From contig CAKQXG010000049.1 of the NCBI GenBank assembly GCA_934281515.1, positions 1-13,333 of the forward strand: a stretch of 13,333 nt of DNA, in the 5' to 3' direction. This document shows, one piece after another, positions 6,055-13,008 of this stretch. This stretch comes from an uncultured Clostridia bacterium (lineage in GTDB: Bacteria; Bacillota; Clostridia; Christensenellales; CAG-314). The number at the start of each line of letters is the position of its first letter. Within the stretch, counting starts at the first letter, position 1. Made by a program: the position numbers and the translations under genes. The notes below the pieces were generated by a model. It had not been told where the DNA came from and made no database searches. It saw only the letters and a program-made list of their open reading frames with translations.

Positions 6055-6071
6055 ACGGGGCGCGACCCCGT
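6055..6071 (-). other. Hairpin directly upstream of the rpmJ ribosome binding site
   Basis: In the infA-rpmJ gap, a perfect 6-bp GC-rich stem ACGGGG/CCCCGT with loop TCGCG occupies 6055-6071. On the 3' side, CCCGT can instead pair with ACGGG, which overlaps the GGGAGG ribosome binding site of rpmJ (about 6046-6053). Two mutually exclusive structures could therefore expose or mask the rpmJ start. No T-run follows, so termination is unlikely. Confidence 0.45.
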
Positions 6072-6090
6072 TTGTGTGTTGTGTTTGTTG

Positions 6091-6330
6091 TTATTGTTGC
6101 GGGGGCATTACGCCCTTGGTGCGCCACACTATGCGACCCTTGGTAAGGTCGTAGGGGCTCATTTCCAACTTAACTGCGTCGCCGGGCAGTACGCGTATAC
6201 TGTGTATGCGCAACTTGCCGGAAACGTAGGCGGTGATTTCGTGACCGTTACTCAGCCTGACGCGGAACTCTGCATTACGCAACGCCTCCACTACCACGCC
6301 TTCAACCTCGATTACATCGTCTTTAGACAT
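6091..6330 (-). CDS. infA: Translation initiation factor IF-1
   Basis: IF1 binds the A site of the 30S subunit during initiation and supports IF2 and IF3. The 79-residue protein is a single S1-like OB fold: SKDDVIEVEGVVVEAL, then FRVRLSNGHEITAYVSGKLR with the conserved G-H-x-I, then RVLPGDAVKLEMSPYDLTKGRI. It has about seven residues beyond the usual 72 (GVMPPQQ end). The ATG comes two bases after the KOW gene stop, with GGGAG inside the upstream gene, so the two are probably translationally coupled. Confidence 0.96.
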   Translation of the reverse strand: MSKDDVIEVEGVVVEALRNAEFRVRLSNGHEITAYVSGKLRIHSIRVLPGDAVKLEMSPYDLTKGRIVWRTKGVMPPQQ

Positions 6331-6332
6331 TG

Positions 6333-6614
6333 TTATTCTCCCGATTCCTGTTGAAATTGTCTCAGCGCGCTTTTTACTTCGCTGTCAAAGACTTTTTGAT
6401 TGGAAAGCAACTTTTTTGCAATTACGTCGCACGACTTGCCGCTGTCGGATACGTGCTTGACGTTTTTCTTCTTGGCTGCCACTAAACGCCTCATTCCGCC
6501 GTCGGCAAGGTACACATACCCGTCCGACACGTTGACCACCAAAAAGTAGTTACCTTTGTCGCGTCCTTGCGTCGACAGTACTATGCTGCCCACGCGTATG
6601 TCACATTCGTTCAT
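6333..6614 (-). CDS. KOW-domain RNA-binding protein (L14e-like)
   Basis: A 93-residue protein with an N-terminal KOW-type segment: VGSIVLSTQGRDKGNYFLVV (residues 8-27) has the Gly, hydrophobic and G-R-D-K-G pattern. A basic stretch, RRLVAAKKKNVKHV (about 42-55), and a polar helical C-terminus follow. It matches the KOW/L14e-like proteins that Clostridia carry between map and infA; eukaryal and archaeal L14e is a ribosomal protein, but this bacterial relative has no role I can assign firmly. Ribosome or rRNA binding is inferred from fold and location. It starts 10 bases after map with AGGA overlapping that gene's end, and stops two bases before infA. The product is cytoplasmic. Confidence 0.85.
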   Translation of the reverse strand: MNECDIRVGSIVLSTQGRDKGNYFLVVNVSDGYVYLADGGMRRLVAAKKKNVKHVSDSGKSCDVIAKKLLSNQKVFDSEVKSALRQFQQESGE

Positions 6615-6624
6615 ATCTGTCCTG

Positions 6625-7374
6625 TTACAAACTCAAGATTTCCACACCGTTGTCGGTGATGGCAATTGTGTTTTCGTAATGCGATGCGGGCTTTCTGTCC
6701 TTTGTCTTGACCGTCCAGCCGTCGCTCATCCAATCAACCTCGTAGGTACCCATGGTAATCATAGGCTCGATGGCGATTGTCATGCCGACCGACAGGCGCA
6801 TGCCGTGCCCTGCAATACCGTAGTTTGGCACATCGGGATCCTCGTGCATGTCGCGACCTATGCCGTGACCGACAAGTTCTCGCACCACTCCGTAGCCGTT
6901 GCTTTCGGCATGAGTTTGTATGGTGTGTCCCAAGTCTCCCAAACGAGTAACGCCCGGCTTGATGCACTTGACGCCCTCGAAGAAGCATTGCTCGGTTACA
7001 TCGACAAGGCGTTGCACTTCCGGCGTGATGATACCCACCGCTACCGTGCGTGCCGCGTCTCCGTTCCATCCGTTGTAGATGGCGCCGACGTCGTAACTGA
7101 CGATTTGACCTTCCTGCAAAATCTTGCGTTTGCTAGGTATGCCGTGCACCACTTCACAATCGATGCTGACGCAAATGCTGGCGGGGTAACCGTTGTAGTT
7201 GAGAAAACTAGGTATGGCGTTCTGAGACGTGATGTACTCGTGTGCCAGTTTGTTGAGTTCTAACGTGGAAACCCCGGGCTTTGTGTGATCGCGCAACAAG
7301 TTTAACGTGTCGCGGACAATTATGTTTGCCTTGCGCATCTCCGCTATTTGCGAATTTGACTTTACCAGAATCAT
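6625..7374 (-). CDS. map: Methionine aminopeptidase, type I
   Basis: This enzyme removes the initiator Met from nascent proteins after deformylation. The 249-residue sequence has the pita-bread fold motifs. His77 lies in EVVHGIP, and the five metal ligands are Asp95 (YDVG), Asp106 (WNGDAART), His170 (VGHGIG), Glu203 (AIEPM) and Glu234 (HYENT). There is no N-terminal zinc or SH3 extension, so it is the short type Ia form. Its ATG overlaps the adk stop (ATGA), indicating coupling. The adk-map-infA order is standard for Firmicutes. Confidence 0.97.
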   Translation of the reverse strand: MILVKSNSQIAEMRKANIIVRDTLNLLRDHTKPGVSTLELNKLAHEYITSQNAIPSFLNYNGYPASICVSIDCEVVHGIPSKRKILQEGQIVSYDVGAIYNGWNGDAARTVAVGIITPEVQRLVDVTEQCFFEGVKCIKPGVTRLGDLGHTIQTHAESNGYGVVRELVGHGIGRDMHEDPDVPNYGIAGHGMRLSVGMTIAIEPMITMGTYEVDWMSDGWTVKTKDRKPASHYENTIAITDNGVEILSL

Positions 7375-7994
7375 TTGTTCAATGCCGACAGAATTCTGTC
7401 GTAGACCTCGTCCACAGTGCCGTTGCCGTCCACCGTGACAAGCTTGCCCTGACGAGCATAGTAGTCGACCAAAGGCAACGTTGTCTTGGCGTAGACGTCC
7501 AAACGGTTGCGCACGGTGTGTTCCTTGTCGTCCTCACGCACGATGAGCGTGCCCTTGCATGCGGGGCAAGTGTGCTCGTCTGCCAATGTGGAAACGTGGT
7601 AGGTACCGTTGCAGTCGGGACAGAATCTGCGACCCGACAAACGCTTGACGATAGCTTCGTTGTCGACTTCGAGGTTGACCGCGCAGTCAATGTTCTGGAA
7701 CGTGTCCAAGGCTTCCGCCTGAACGATGGAGCGAGGAAAACCGTCCAGAATGTAACCGTTTGCGCAGTCAGGCTTGGCTAGCCTGTCCTTGACGATCTCG
7801 ATAGTGATTTCGTCGGGGACAAGCATACCTTTTGCCATGATGTCCTTGATCTGCAAACCCAGCGGCGTTTCTTCCCTCAGGTTCTGACGAAAGATGTCAC
7901 CGGTGGAAATTTGCGGAAGGGACAGTTGTGTTGTAAGTTTTTGCGCCATGGTGCCTTTGCCGCTACCCGGCGCGCCCAATAGAACTATACGCAT
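7371..7994 (-). CDS. adk: Adenylate kinase, zinc-lid type
   Basis: It catalyses ATP + AMP to 2 ADP and keeps the adenylate pool balanced. The 207-residue protein has the P-loop GAPGSGKGT (7-15), the AMP-binding STGDIFR (30-36) and DGFPRS (84-89), and a long LID. The LID carries Cys125, Cys128, Cys143 and Cys146, a structural zinc site typical of Gram-positive enzymes. In the REDDKEHTVRNRL segment a His stands where Glu is usual; the neighbouring Arg and Asp residues are intact, so activity is expected. Its ATG overlaps the secY stop by one base (TAATG). Confidence 0.97.
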   Translation of the reverse strand: MRIVLLGAPGSGKGTMAQKLTTQLSLPQISTGDIFRQNLREETPLGLQIKDIMAKGMLVPDEITIEIVKDRLAKPDCANGYILDGFPRSIVQAEALDTFQNIDCAVNLEVDNEAIVKRLSGRRFCPDCNGTYHVSTLADEHTCPACKGTLIVREDDKEHTVRNRLDVYAKTTLPLVDYYARQGKLVTVDGNGTVDEVYDRILSALNK

Positions 7995-9445
7995 TATTTC
8001 AAAAATCCTTTGGAGCTGTTTCCGAGCAGACCCTTGTAGTGACGCATCATGATCTGGTTTTCCAACGCCTTGTTGAACTCAAGCGCGACGGATACGCAAA
8101 TCAACATTCCCGTTGCCGAGAAGCTGCTTACCAACTTGGTGTTGAGGTTGACCTGCAACAGTTGGGGAAGGAAGCTGAACAGAATCGAGGGAACAAATGC
8201 GATGATTGTAAGGAACACCGCGCCCCAAAGAGTGATACGAGATACGATCTTTGCAAGATAGTCGGCTGTTTCTCTGCCAGGACGAATACCGGTTACGAAG
8301 CCGCCGTTGCTCTGAATGTTTTTGGAAATCTCTACCGGGTTGAATTGGATTTGCGAGTAGAAGTACGCAAATACGAAGATGAGGATTGCCAGAATGACGT
8401 TGTACACCAACATGCCTACCCAACTGCTTTCGGTAGAAGCCGTCATGTACGTTGTCCACCACTTTGCAAAGTCGCTGTTGCCCCAGAATGTCGAGATGAG
8501 CATTGTGGGGAAGCTCATAAGCGCATAAGCGAAGATAAGGGGCATGACGCCGCTTGCGTTTACCTTGATGGGTATAAACGTGCTTTGTCCGCCGTACATT
8601 CTGTTACCCTTGACTTGCTTTGCGTATTGAACCTTGATTTTACGTTCGGCACCGTCTACCCACACGATGAATGCGAATACCAATACCAATGTTACAAGGA
8701 ACAACGCTACAGTCCAGGTGCCGCTTGTCGCCGTTGCGACGTCACCGCTGAAGATGTTGCCGATAGAGCTTGCGAGAGCTTGTGCAGCCGTAGCTACGAT
8801 ACCGACGAAGATCAGGATGGAAATACCGTTGCTGACGCCGTACTCGGTGATACGCTCGCCGAGCCACATGCACAGCATGCTTCCGCCTACAAGCATGATG
8901 ATTACGTAGATGTACATAATCCACTTGTTAGCCTGGAAGAATCCGGGCAAACCGCCTTCTACGCCGGGAATGTCGAAACCTGCGCCGCCCAACCAGTTGT
9001 AGTTGATGTACTCTTTGGTTGTTCCGTCTGCAGCCGTAAATGTTTGATTACCCAAACTCAGCACAATACCGATTGCACTGACGATGGCAAGACCGAGAGT
9101 AACCCAACGTGTGATTTTGTCAATTTTTTCTCTACCTTCTTCGCCTTCCTTGCTGAGTCTTTCGAGAGAAGGAATAGCGACCGTCAACAATTGCACGATA
9201 ATGCTTGCATTGATGTACGGAGAAATGCCGAGAGAGAATAGTGTACCCTGACTAAGCGCGTTACCGGTGATGGAGTTCAGCAAACCGAAGATGTCCATTT
9301 GCGAATCGAGACTCGATCCGATGGAGCTCAGTCCGGGAACCGTGATATAACAACCCAGTCTGTACAAAATGACAAACAGGATGGTCATAAAAATTTTGTT
9401 GCGTACGTCCTTAATCTTAAAGGCATTTCTGATGGTTTCAAACAT
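7994..9445 (-). CDS. secY: Protein translocase channel subunit SecY
   Basis: SecY forms the membrane channel through which unfolded proteins are exported with SecA, SecE and SecG. The 483-residue protein has ten predicted membrane helices; the first is near residues 19-38. Family marks include the plug region after YITVPGL, SPYINASIIVQLL (75-87), GGQSTFIPIKVNASGVMP (285-302), and the C5 loop QNGG-like NGGFVTGIRPGRET (380-392). It is longer than the usual 420-435 residues. Much of the excess is a Gly-rich stretch at about 132-174 (GNQTFTAADG ... GFDIPGVEGGLPGF) between two helices, probably on the outer face. ATG overlaps the rplO stop by one base. Confidence 0.97.
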   Translation of the reverse strand: MFETIRNAFKIKDVRNKIFMTILFVILYRLGCYITVPGLSSIGSSLDSQMDIFGLLNSITGNALSQGTLFSLGISPYINASIIVQLLTVAIPSLERLSKEGEEGREKIDKITRWVTLGLAIVSAIGIVLSLGNQTFTAADGTTKEYINYNWLGGAGFDIPGVEGGLPGFFQANKWIMYIYVIIMLVGGSMLCMWLGERITEYGVSNGISILIFVGIVATAAQALASSIGNIFSGDVATATSGTWTVALFLVTLVLVFAFIVWVDGAERKIKVQYAKQVKGNRMYGGQSTFIPIKVNASGVMPLIFAYALMSFPTMLISTFWGNSDFAKWWTTYMTASTESSWVGMLVYNVILAILIFVFAYFYSQIQFNPVEISKNIQSNGGFVTGIRPGRETADYLAKIVSRITLWGAVFLTIIAFVPSILFSFLPQLLQVNLNTKLVSSFSATGMLICVSVALEFNKALENQIMMRHYKGLLGNSSKGFLK

Positions 9446-9891
9446 TATTCAATTACCTCTGCAACGCCGCCTGCCGCTTCGATGGCTTGTTTAGCAGAAG
9501 CGGAGAACTTACTGGCACGTACAGTAAGCTTCTTTGAAATTTGTCCGTCGCCGAGAACCTTGATGCCGCCGTTGTTTTTGACCGTAACAATGCCGGCTTC
9601 CGCCAACATTTCGGGCGTAACAACGGTGCCGTCTTCAAACACGTTCAACGCTTCCACGTTGACGATGTCGTACTTAACAGCGAACTTGTTGTTGAAACCA
9701 CGTTTGGGCAAACGTCTTGCAAGCGGAGTCTGACCGCCTTCGAAACCGGGGCGAACACCGCCGCCGCTACGTGCCCATTGACCCTTGTGACCTTTCCCAC
9801 TGGTCTTGCCGAGGCCGCTTCCGATACCTCTACCCAATCTCTTTTCGGAGGTTGTAGCTCCGACGGCGGGTTGAATTGTATGTATTCTCAT
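9445..9891 (-). CDS. rplO: 50S ribosomal protein L15
   Basis: L15 is a late-assembly large-subunit protein that reaches deep into 23S rRNA. The 148-residue sequence has the Gly-rich N-terminus (KRLGRGIGSGLGKTSGKGHK, 18-37), the GGVRPGFEGGQTPLARRLPKRGF block (45-67) and a folded C-terminal part ending in the usual AIEAAGG. Length is normal. GGAGG overlaps the rpmD stop and the gap is nine bases. It is followed directly by secY, as in nearly all bacteria. Confidence 0.97.
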   Translation of the reverse strand: MRIHTIQPAVGATTSEKRLGRGIGSGLGKTSGKGHKGQWARSGGGVRPGFEGGQTPLARRLPKRGFNNKFAVKYDIVNVEALNVFEDGTVVTPEMLAEAGIVTVKNNGGIKVLGDGQISKKLTVRASKFSASAKQAIEAAGGVAEVIE

Positions 9892-9900
9892 GTTAGCCTC

Positions 9901-10203
9901 CTACTTTACTTCTTCAACGGTGACCAGGTGCTTTACCTTGAAGATCATTCCGCGGATTGCCGCATTGTCGGGCAATTCGTTGGATGTGCGAATCTTGGTA
10001 AGACCAAGTGCCTTGACCGTTTCTTGTTGCTCCTTCAACACACCGCAGGTGCTCTTGACAAGAGTAACCTTGATCTTTCCTTCAGCCGCAGCGTAAGGCG
10101 CAGTGCCTTGTGCGGGTTTTGCGGGAAGAGCCTTTTCCACTACATATCTGCCGTTGATGTACAGAGGAGCCTTTACGGCTGTTTTTGTTTCTTTCTTAGC
10201 CAT
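9901..10203 (-). CDS. rpmD: 50S ribosomal protein L30 with N-terminal extension
   Basis: The canonical L30 fold occupies residues 43-100: KIKVTLVKSTCGVLKEQQET, then LGLTKIRTSNELPDNAAIRGMI and KVKHLVTVEEV. L30 packs on 23S rRNA near the 5S region. Typical bacterial L30 has about 60 residues; this one has 100 because of a 42-residue front part (MAKKETKTAVKAPLYINGRY ... AAAEG). The start is firm: AGGAGGG lies five bases before ATG 10203, and there is no internal Met before residue 86. The extension has YINGRYVVEK, which may be a short beta element, and then Ala/Pro-rich sequence. It lies between rpsE and rplO as expected. Confidence 0.95.
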   Translation of the reverse strand: MAKKETKTAVKAPLYINGRYVVEKALPAKPAQGTAPYAAAEGKIKVTLVKSTCGVLKEQQETVKALGLTKIRTSNELPDNAAIRGMIFKVKHLVTVEEVK

Positions 10204-10214
10204 GATGTCCCTCC

Positions 10215-10850
10215 TTAAATCTCGTCTACATTCTTACCGCGCAAAGCGGCGATTTGTTCGCGGTTGCGCAAAGCAACAAGTCCTTCGAACGTTGCCTTGA
10301 CGCAGTTGATGGGGTTGTTGGAACCGTAACTCTTGGTACGGATATCCTTGATGCCTACGGCTTCCAGTACGTTACGTACGGGACCGCCCGCGATAACGCC
10401 GGTACCGGGTTGAGCAGGCATAAGCAAAACTTTGCCGCGTCCGAATGTACCGATGACTTCGTGGGGGATGGTGGTATCTACGAGAGAAACCTTGACCATA
10501 GCCTTCTTGCCGCGAAGGGTTGCCTTTTCGATTGCTTGGGGAACTTCGGCAGCCTTAGCCATACCGATACCCACGCTGCCCTTGCCGTCGCCGACAACTA
10601 CCAGCGCGGAGAAACGCATCGTGCGTCCGCCCTTAACAACCTTGGTTACACGGTTTACGGCAACCAACTTTTTGATGAGACCGTCGTCTTCCTTGTTGTC
10701 TCTTTCGCGAGGATTACGTCTGCCGCCTTTTCTGTCGGGGCGATTACCGTCGCGGAAGTTACGTCTAGGTTGTTGTGTTTGCTCGGTTTGAGCAGGTGTT
10801 GTTGCAGCAACTTCGGTTGCAACTACTTCAACTTCTTGTACGTTTTCCAT
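10215..10850 (-). CDS. rpsE: 30S ribosomal protein S5 with N-terminal tail
   Basis: S5 is at the mRNA entrance of the small subunit and affects decoding fidelity. The core from about residue 57 shows LVAVNRVTKVVKGGRTMRFS, VVGDGKGSVGIGMAKA and the C-terminal domain with RGKVLLMPAQPGTGVIAGG and KSYGSNNPINCVKA. At 211 residues it exceeds the usual 160-170. The first 55 or so residues are low complexity: an acidic/Thr/Gln stretch, then an Arg/Asn/Gly-rich one (RRNFRDGNRPDRKGGRRN). The ATG at 10850 is the only suitable Met, and it lies 14 bases after rplR. Confidence 0.96.
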   Translation of the reverse strand: MENVQEVEVVATEVAATTPAQTEQTQQPRRNFRDGNRPDRKGGRRNPRERDNKEDDGLIKKLVAVNRVTKVVKGGRTMRFSALVVVGDGKGSVGIGMAKAAEVPQAIEKATLRGKKAMVKVSLVDTTIPHEVIGTFGRGKVLLMPAQPGTGVIAGGPVRNVLEAVGIKDIRTKSYGSNNPINCVKATFEGLVALRNREQIAALRGKNVDEI

Positions 10851-10864
10851 GTGTATGCCTCCGA

Positions 10865-11227
10865 TTAGAATTTAAGCCCGGCTTCGCGAGCACCGTCTGC
10901 CAGTGCCGCAACTCTGCCTGTGTAGATGTAACCGCCACGGTCAAACACTACTTCGCTTACGCCCAAAGCAACAGCCTTGGTTGCAATATCTTTACCGACA
11001 ATGCCTGCGGCTTCTTTCTTGTTTTTGCCTTCGCAAGCTGCCTTGAGTGCAAGACTGCTGGAAGCGCACAACGTATTGCCGTTGACGTCGTCAATGATTT
11101 GAGCGTAGATGTAGTTTGTCGAACGGTAAACACAAAGGCGAGGTTTAACGCTTGTGCCGTACACCTTTTTTCTTACTCTTGCGTGACGGATTCTTCTGTC
11201 AGCATTTTTGTTCATCTTTTTAATCAT
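10865..11227 (-). CDS. rplR: 50S ribosomal protein L18
   Basis: L18 binds 5S rRNA with L5 and L25-type proteins and forms the central protuberance. The 120-residue sequence has the basic N-terminus RRIRHARVRKKVYGT, PRLCVYRSTNYIYAQIIDD, and the C-terminal signature VVFDRGGYIYTGRVAALADGARE followed by AGLKF. The first ATG (11227) is preceded by AGGAG at seven bases and is preferred over 11215. Length is normal. It is 11 bases after rplF and 14 before rpsE. Confidence 0.97.
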   Translation of the reverse strand: MIKKMNKNADRRIRHARVRKKVYGTSVKPRLCVYRSTNYIYAQIIDDVNGNTLCASSSLALKAACEGKNKKEAAGIVGKDIATKAVALGVSEVVFDRGGYIYTGRVAALADGAREAGLKF

Positions 11228-11238
11228 ATCTACACTCC

Positions 11239-11781
11239 TTACTTACCGGCCTTCTTGCCTTCCTTCATCACTACGACTTCCTCTTTGTAGCGGACGCCGT
11301 AAGCGTGGTAGGGTTCAACCGGGCGTTTTGCCTTGATGTTTGCCGCTGTTTGTCCGACAAGTTCCTTGTCGAAGCCCTTGACTACGATTTCCGTTGTCGT
11401 GGGGCACTCAAACGCGATTCCTTCGGGGGCAACAACTTCCACGGGGTTGGAGTAGCCGATGTTGAGTACCAATTTGTTGCCTTGTACGGCAGCCTTGTAA
11501 CCTACGCCGTTGATGACGAGATTGCGTGAAAAACCGTCGTGTACGCCCTTGACCATGTTGGCAACCAACGCGCGGTACAAACCGTGTTTGGCCTGAACGT
11601 CGGAGGACGCATTTTCGGGGCATGTCATATGGATGACGTTGCCTTCGATTGTAACGCCGATGCAAGACTCGATCGTACGGGTAAGCGTGCCTTTTGTGCC
11701 CTTGACGGTGATAACGCCGTCAGCGTAGGACACAGTAACGCCTTGCGGTATTTCGATAGGTTTCTTTCCGATTCTTGACAT
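11239..11781 (-). CDS. rplF: 50S ribosomal protein L6
   Basis: L6 is near the sarcin-ricin and factor-binding region of the large subunit. The 180-residue sequence starts MSRIGKKPIEIPQGV and ends with the diagnostic KRPVEPYHAYGVRYKEEVV and a basic tail. Two tandem L6 folds are visible (about 9-82 and 83-172). I chose ATG 11781, with AGGAGG seven bases upstream. A TTG six codons earlier (11799) would read through the ribosome binding site. It is 11 bases after rpsH. Confidence 0.97.
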   Translation of the reverse strand: MSRIGKKPIEIPQGVTVSYADGVITVKGTKGTLTRTIESCIGVTIEGNVIHMTCPENASSDVQAKHGLYRALVANMVKGVHDGFSRNLVINGVGYKAAVQGNKLVLNIGYSNPVEVVAPEGIAFECPTTTEIVVKGFDKELVGQTAANIKAKRPVEPYHAYGVRYKEEVVVMKEGKKAGK

Positions 11782-11792
11782 TTTCCTACCTC

Positions 11793-12191
11793 CTACCAAA
11801 CATAGGCGAGTACTTCGCCGCCGAGATTCATGCCGCGTGCGCTCTTGTCGGTCATGATACCCTTGCTTGTGGACACGATTGCGATGCCGAGTCCGTTGAG
11901 CACCTTGGGCAATTCTTCACTCTTTGCATATACGCGAAGACCGGGCTTGCTGATGCGCTTGAGACCTGTGATGACCTTTTCGCCCTTGGGACCGTACTTC
12001 AATGTAACTTTCAAAGAGTTTTGCAGTTCTTTTTCAATCACTTCGTATCCGGCAATGTATCCTTCGTTTACAAGAATGTCAAGGATGGCCTTCTTGGTCT
12101 TGGATGCGGGGATTTCAACGTCGGCGTGTTTAGAAGTAATAGCGTTTCTGATACGCGTCAGCATATCAGCGATAGGATCTGTAACAACCAT
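11793..12191 (-). CDS. rpsH: 30S ribosomal protein S8
   Basis: S8 binds the central domain of 16S rRNA and in E. coli represses the spc operon. The 132-residue sequence has the conserved VTDPIADMLTRIRNA start, the IPASKTKKAILDIL helix, ISKPGLRVYAK, and the C-terminal GIAIVSTSKGIMTD and GGEVLAYVW. Length is normal. A GGAGG site precedes ATG 12191. It lies 15 bases after rpsN and 11 before rplF. Confidence 0.97.
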   Translation of the reverse strand: MVVTDPIADMLTRIRNAITSKHADVEIPASKTKKAILDILVNEGYIAGYEVIEKELQNSLKVTLKYGPKGEKVITGLKRISKPGLRVYAKSEELPKVLNGLGIAIVSTSKGIMTDKSARGMNLGGEVLAYVW

Positions 12192-12206
12192 TTGTATTTC
12201 CTCCTT

Positions 12207-12392
12207 TTACCAGCTTGCTTTCTTAACGCCGGGGATTTCGCCCTTGTACGCCTTTTCTCTGAAGCAAATTCTGCAAATGCCGTACTTTCTCAACACGGAG
12301 TGAGGACGACCGCAGATGGAACAACGAGTGTATCCGCGTGTGGAATACTTCGGTGTCCGTTGTTGTTTGTTTATCATTGATTTCTTAGCCAT
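12207..12392 (-). CDS. rpsZ: 30S ribosomal protein S14, type Z (zinc-binding)
   Basis: S14 is in the head of the 30S subunit and binds 16S rRNA. At 61 residues this is the short zinc-containing form. Cys24, Cys27, Cys40 and Cys43 are the ligands, in TRCSICGRPHSVLRKYGICR and ICFREKAYKGEIPGVKKASW. The zinc-free paralogue (longer, Cys-poor) is not in this window. It is 13 bases after rplE. The gene is named rpsN in some annotations. Confidence 0.97.
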   Translation of the reverse strand: MAKKSMINKQQRTPKYSTRGYTRCSICGRPHSVLRKYGICRICFREKAYKGEIPGVKKASW

Positions 12393-12405
12393 GATTACAC
12401 CTCAA

Positions 12406-12993
12406 CTATGCTCTGAAGGGCATGCCCAAGTATTTGAGCAGTGCTTTGCCTTCTTCGTCGGTCTTTGCCGTAGTAACAAACGTTACGTCGAAGCCGCGCG
12501 TCTTTTCCACTTGATCGTAGACGATTTCGGGGAAAATAAGTTGCTCGCGAATGCCGAGTGTGTAGTTGCCGCGTCCGTCAAGGTTGGTGTTTACGCCACG
12601 GAAGTCGCGTACGCGAGGCAGGGCGATACTTACCAACTTGTCCATGAAGGCATACATACGGTCACCGCGAAGTGTAACCTTGGCACCTACGGCCATACCC
12701 TTACGTACCTTGAAGTTTGCAACAGACAGTTTGCTGTTGGTGACGAGGGGTTTTTGACCGGAGATTATTTTCAGTTCCTCAACGGCAAGTTGGAAAGACT
12801 TGGAATTGTCCTTGACGTCGCCGAGACCGGAGTTAAGCACAATCTTTTCCAGTTTGGGAACTTCGTTGATGTTTTTGTAACCGAATTCTTTGATGAGTTG
12901 AGGAACAACTGTCTCTTTGTACAATGTCTTCAATCTGCATTCAATCGGTTGGTTGCTGCTCACTGCAGCAGCGGCGGTTTTCTTTGCAGCCAT
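12406..12993 (-). CDS. rplE: 50S ribosomal protein L5
   Basis: L5 carries 5S rRNA and contacts S13 and the P-site tRNA at the central protuberance. The 195-residue sequence has LYKETVVPQLIKEFGYKN, KIVLNSGLGD, SGQKPLVTNSK, VTLRGDRMYAF, LPRVRDFRGVN and the C-terminal GFDVTFVTTAKTDEEGKALL. It is about 15 residues longer than the usual 179-180, due to an Ala-rich front (MAAKKTAAAAVSS). The start is firm: AGGAGG lies six or seven bases before ATG 12993. It follows rplX by 15 bases. Confidence 0.97.
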   Translation of the reverse strand: MAAKKTAAAAVSSNQPIECRLKTLYKETVVPQLIKEFGYKNINEVPKLEKIVLNSGLGDVKDNSKSFQLAVEELKIISGQKPLVTNSKLSVANFKVRKGMAVGAKVTLRGDRMYAFMDKLVSIALPRVRDFRGVNTNLDGRGNYTLGIREQLIFPEIVYDQVEKTRGFDVTFVTTAKTDEEGKALLKYLGMPFRA

Positions 12994-13008
12994 TTTGTTC
13001 CTCCTTTA

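Noticed and set aside
8039..9241. A 400-codon open frame on the plus strand opposite secY
   Set aside because: It is antisense to a complete, unmistakable secY. Its translation is rich in Cys, Asp and His with no recognisable domain, as expected from the codon pattern of the real gene.
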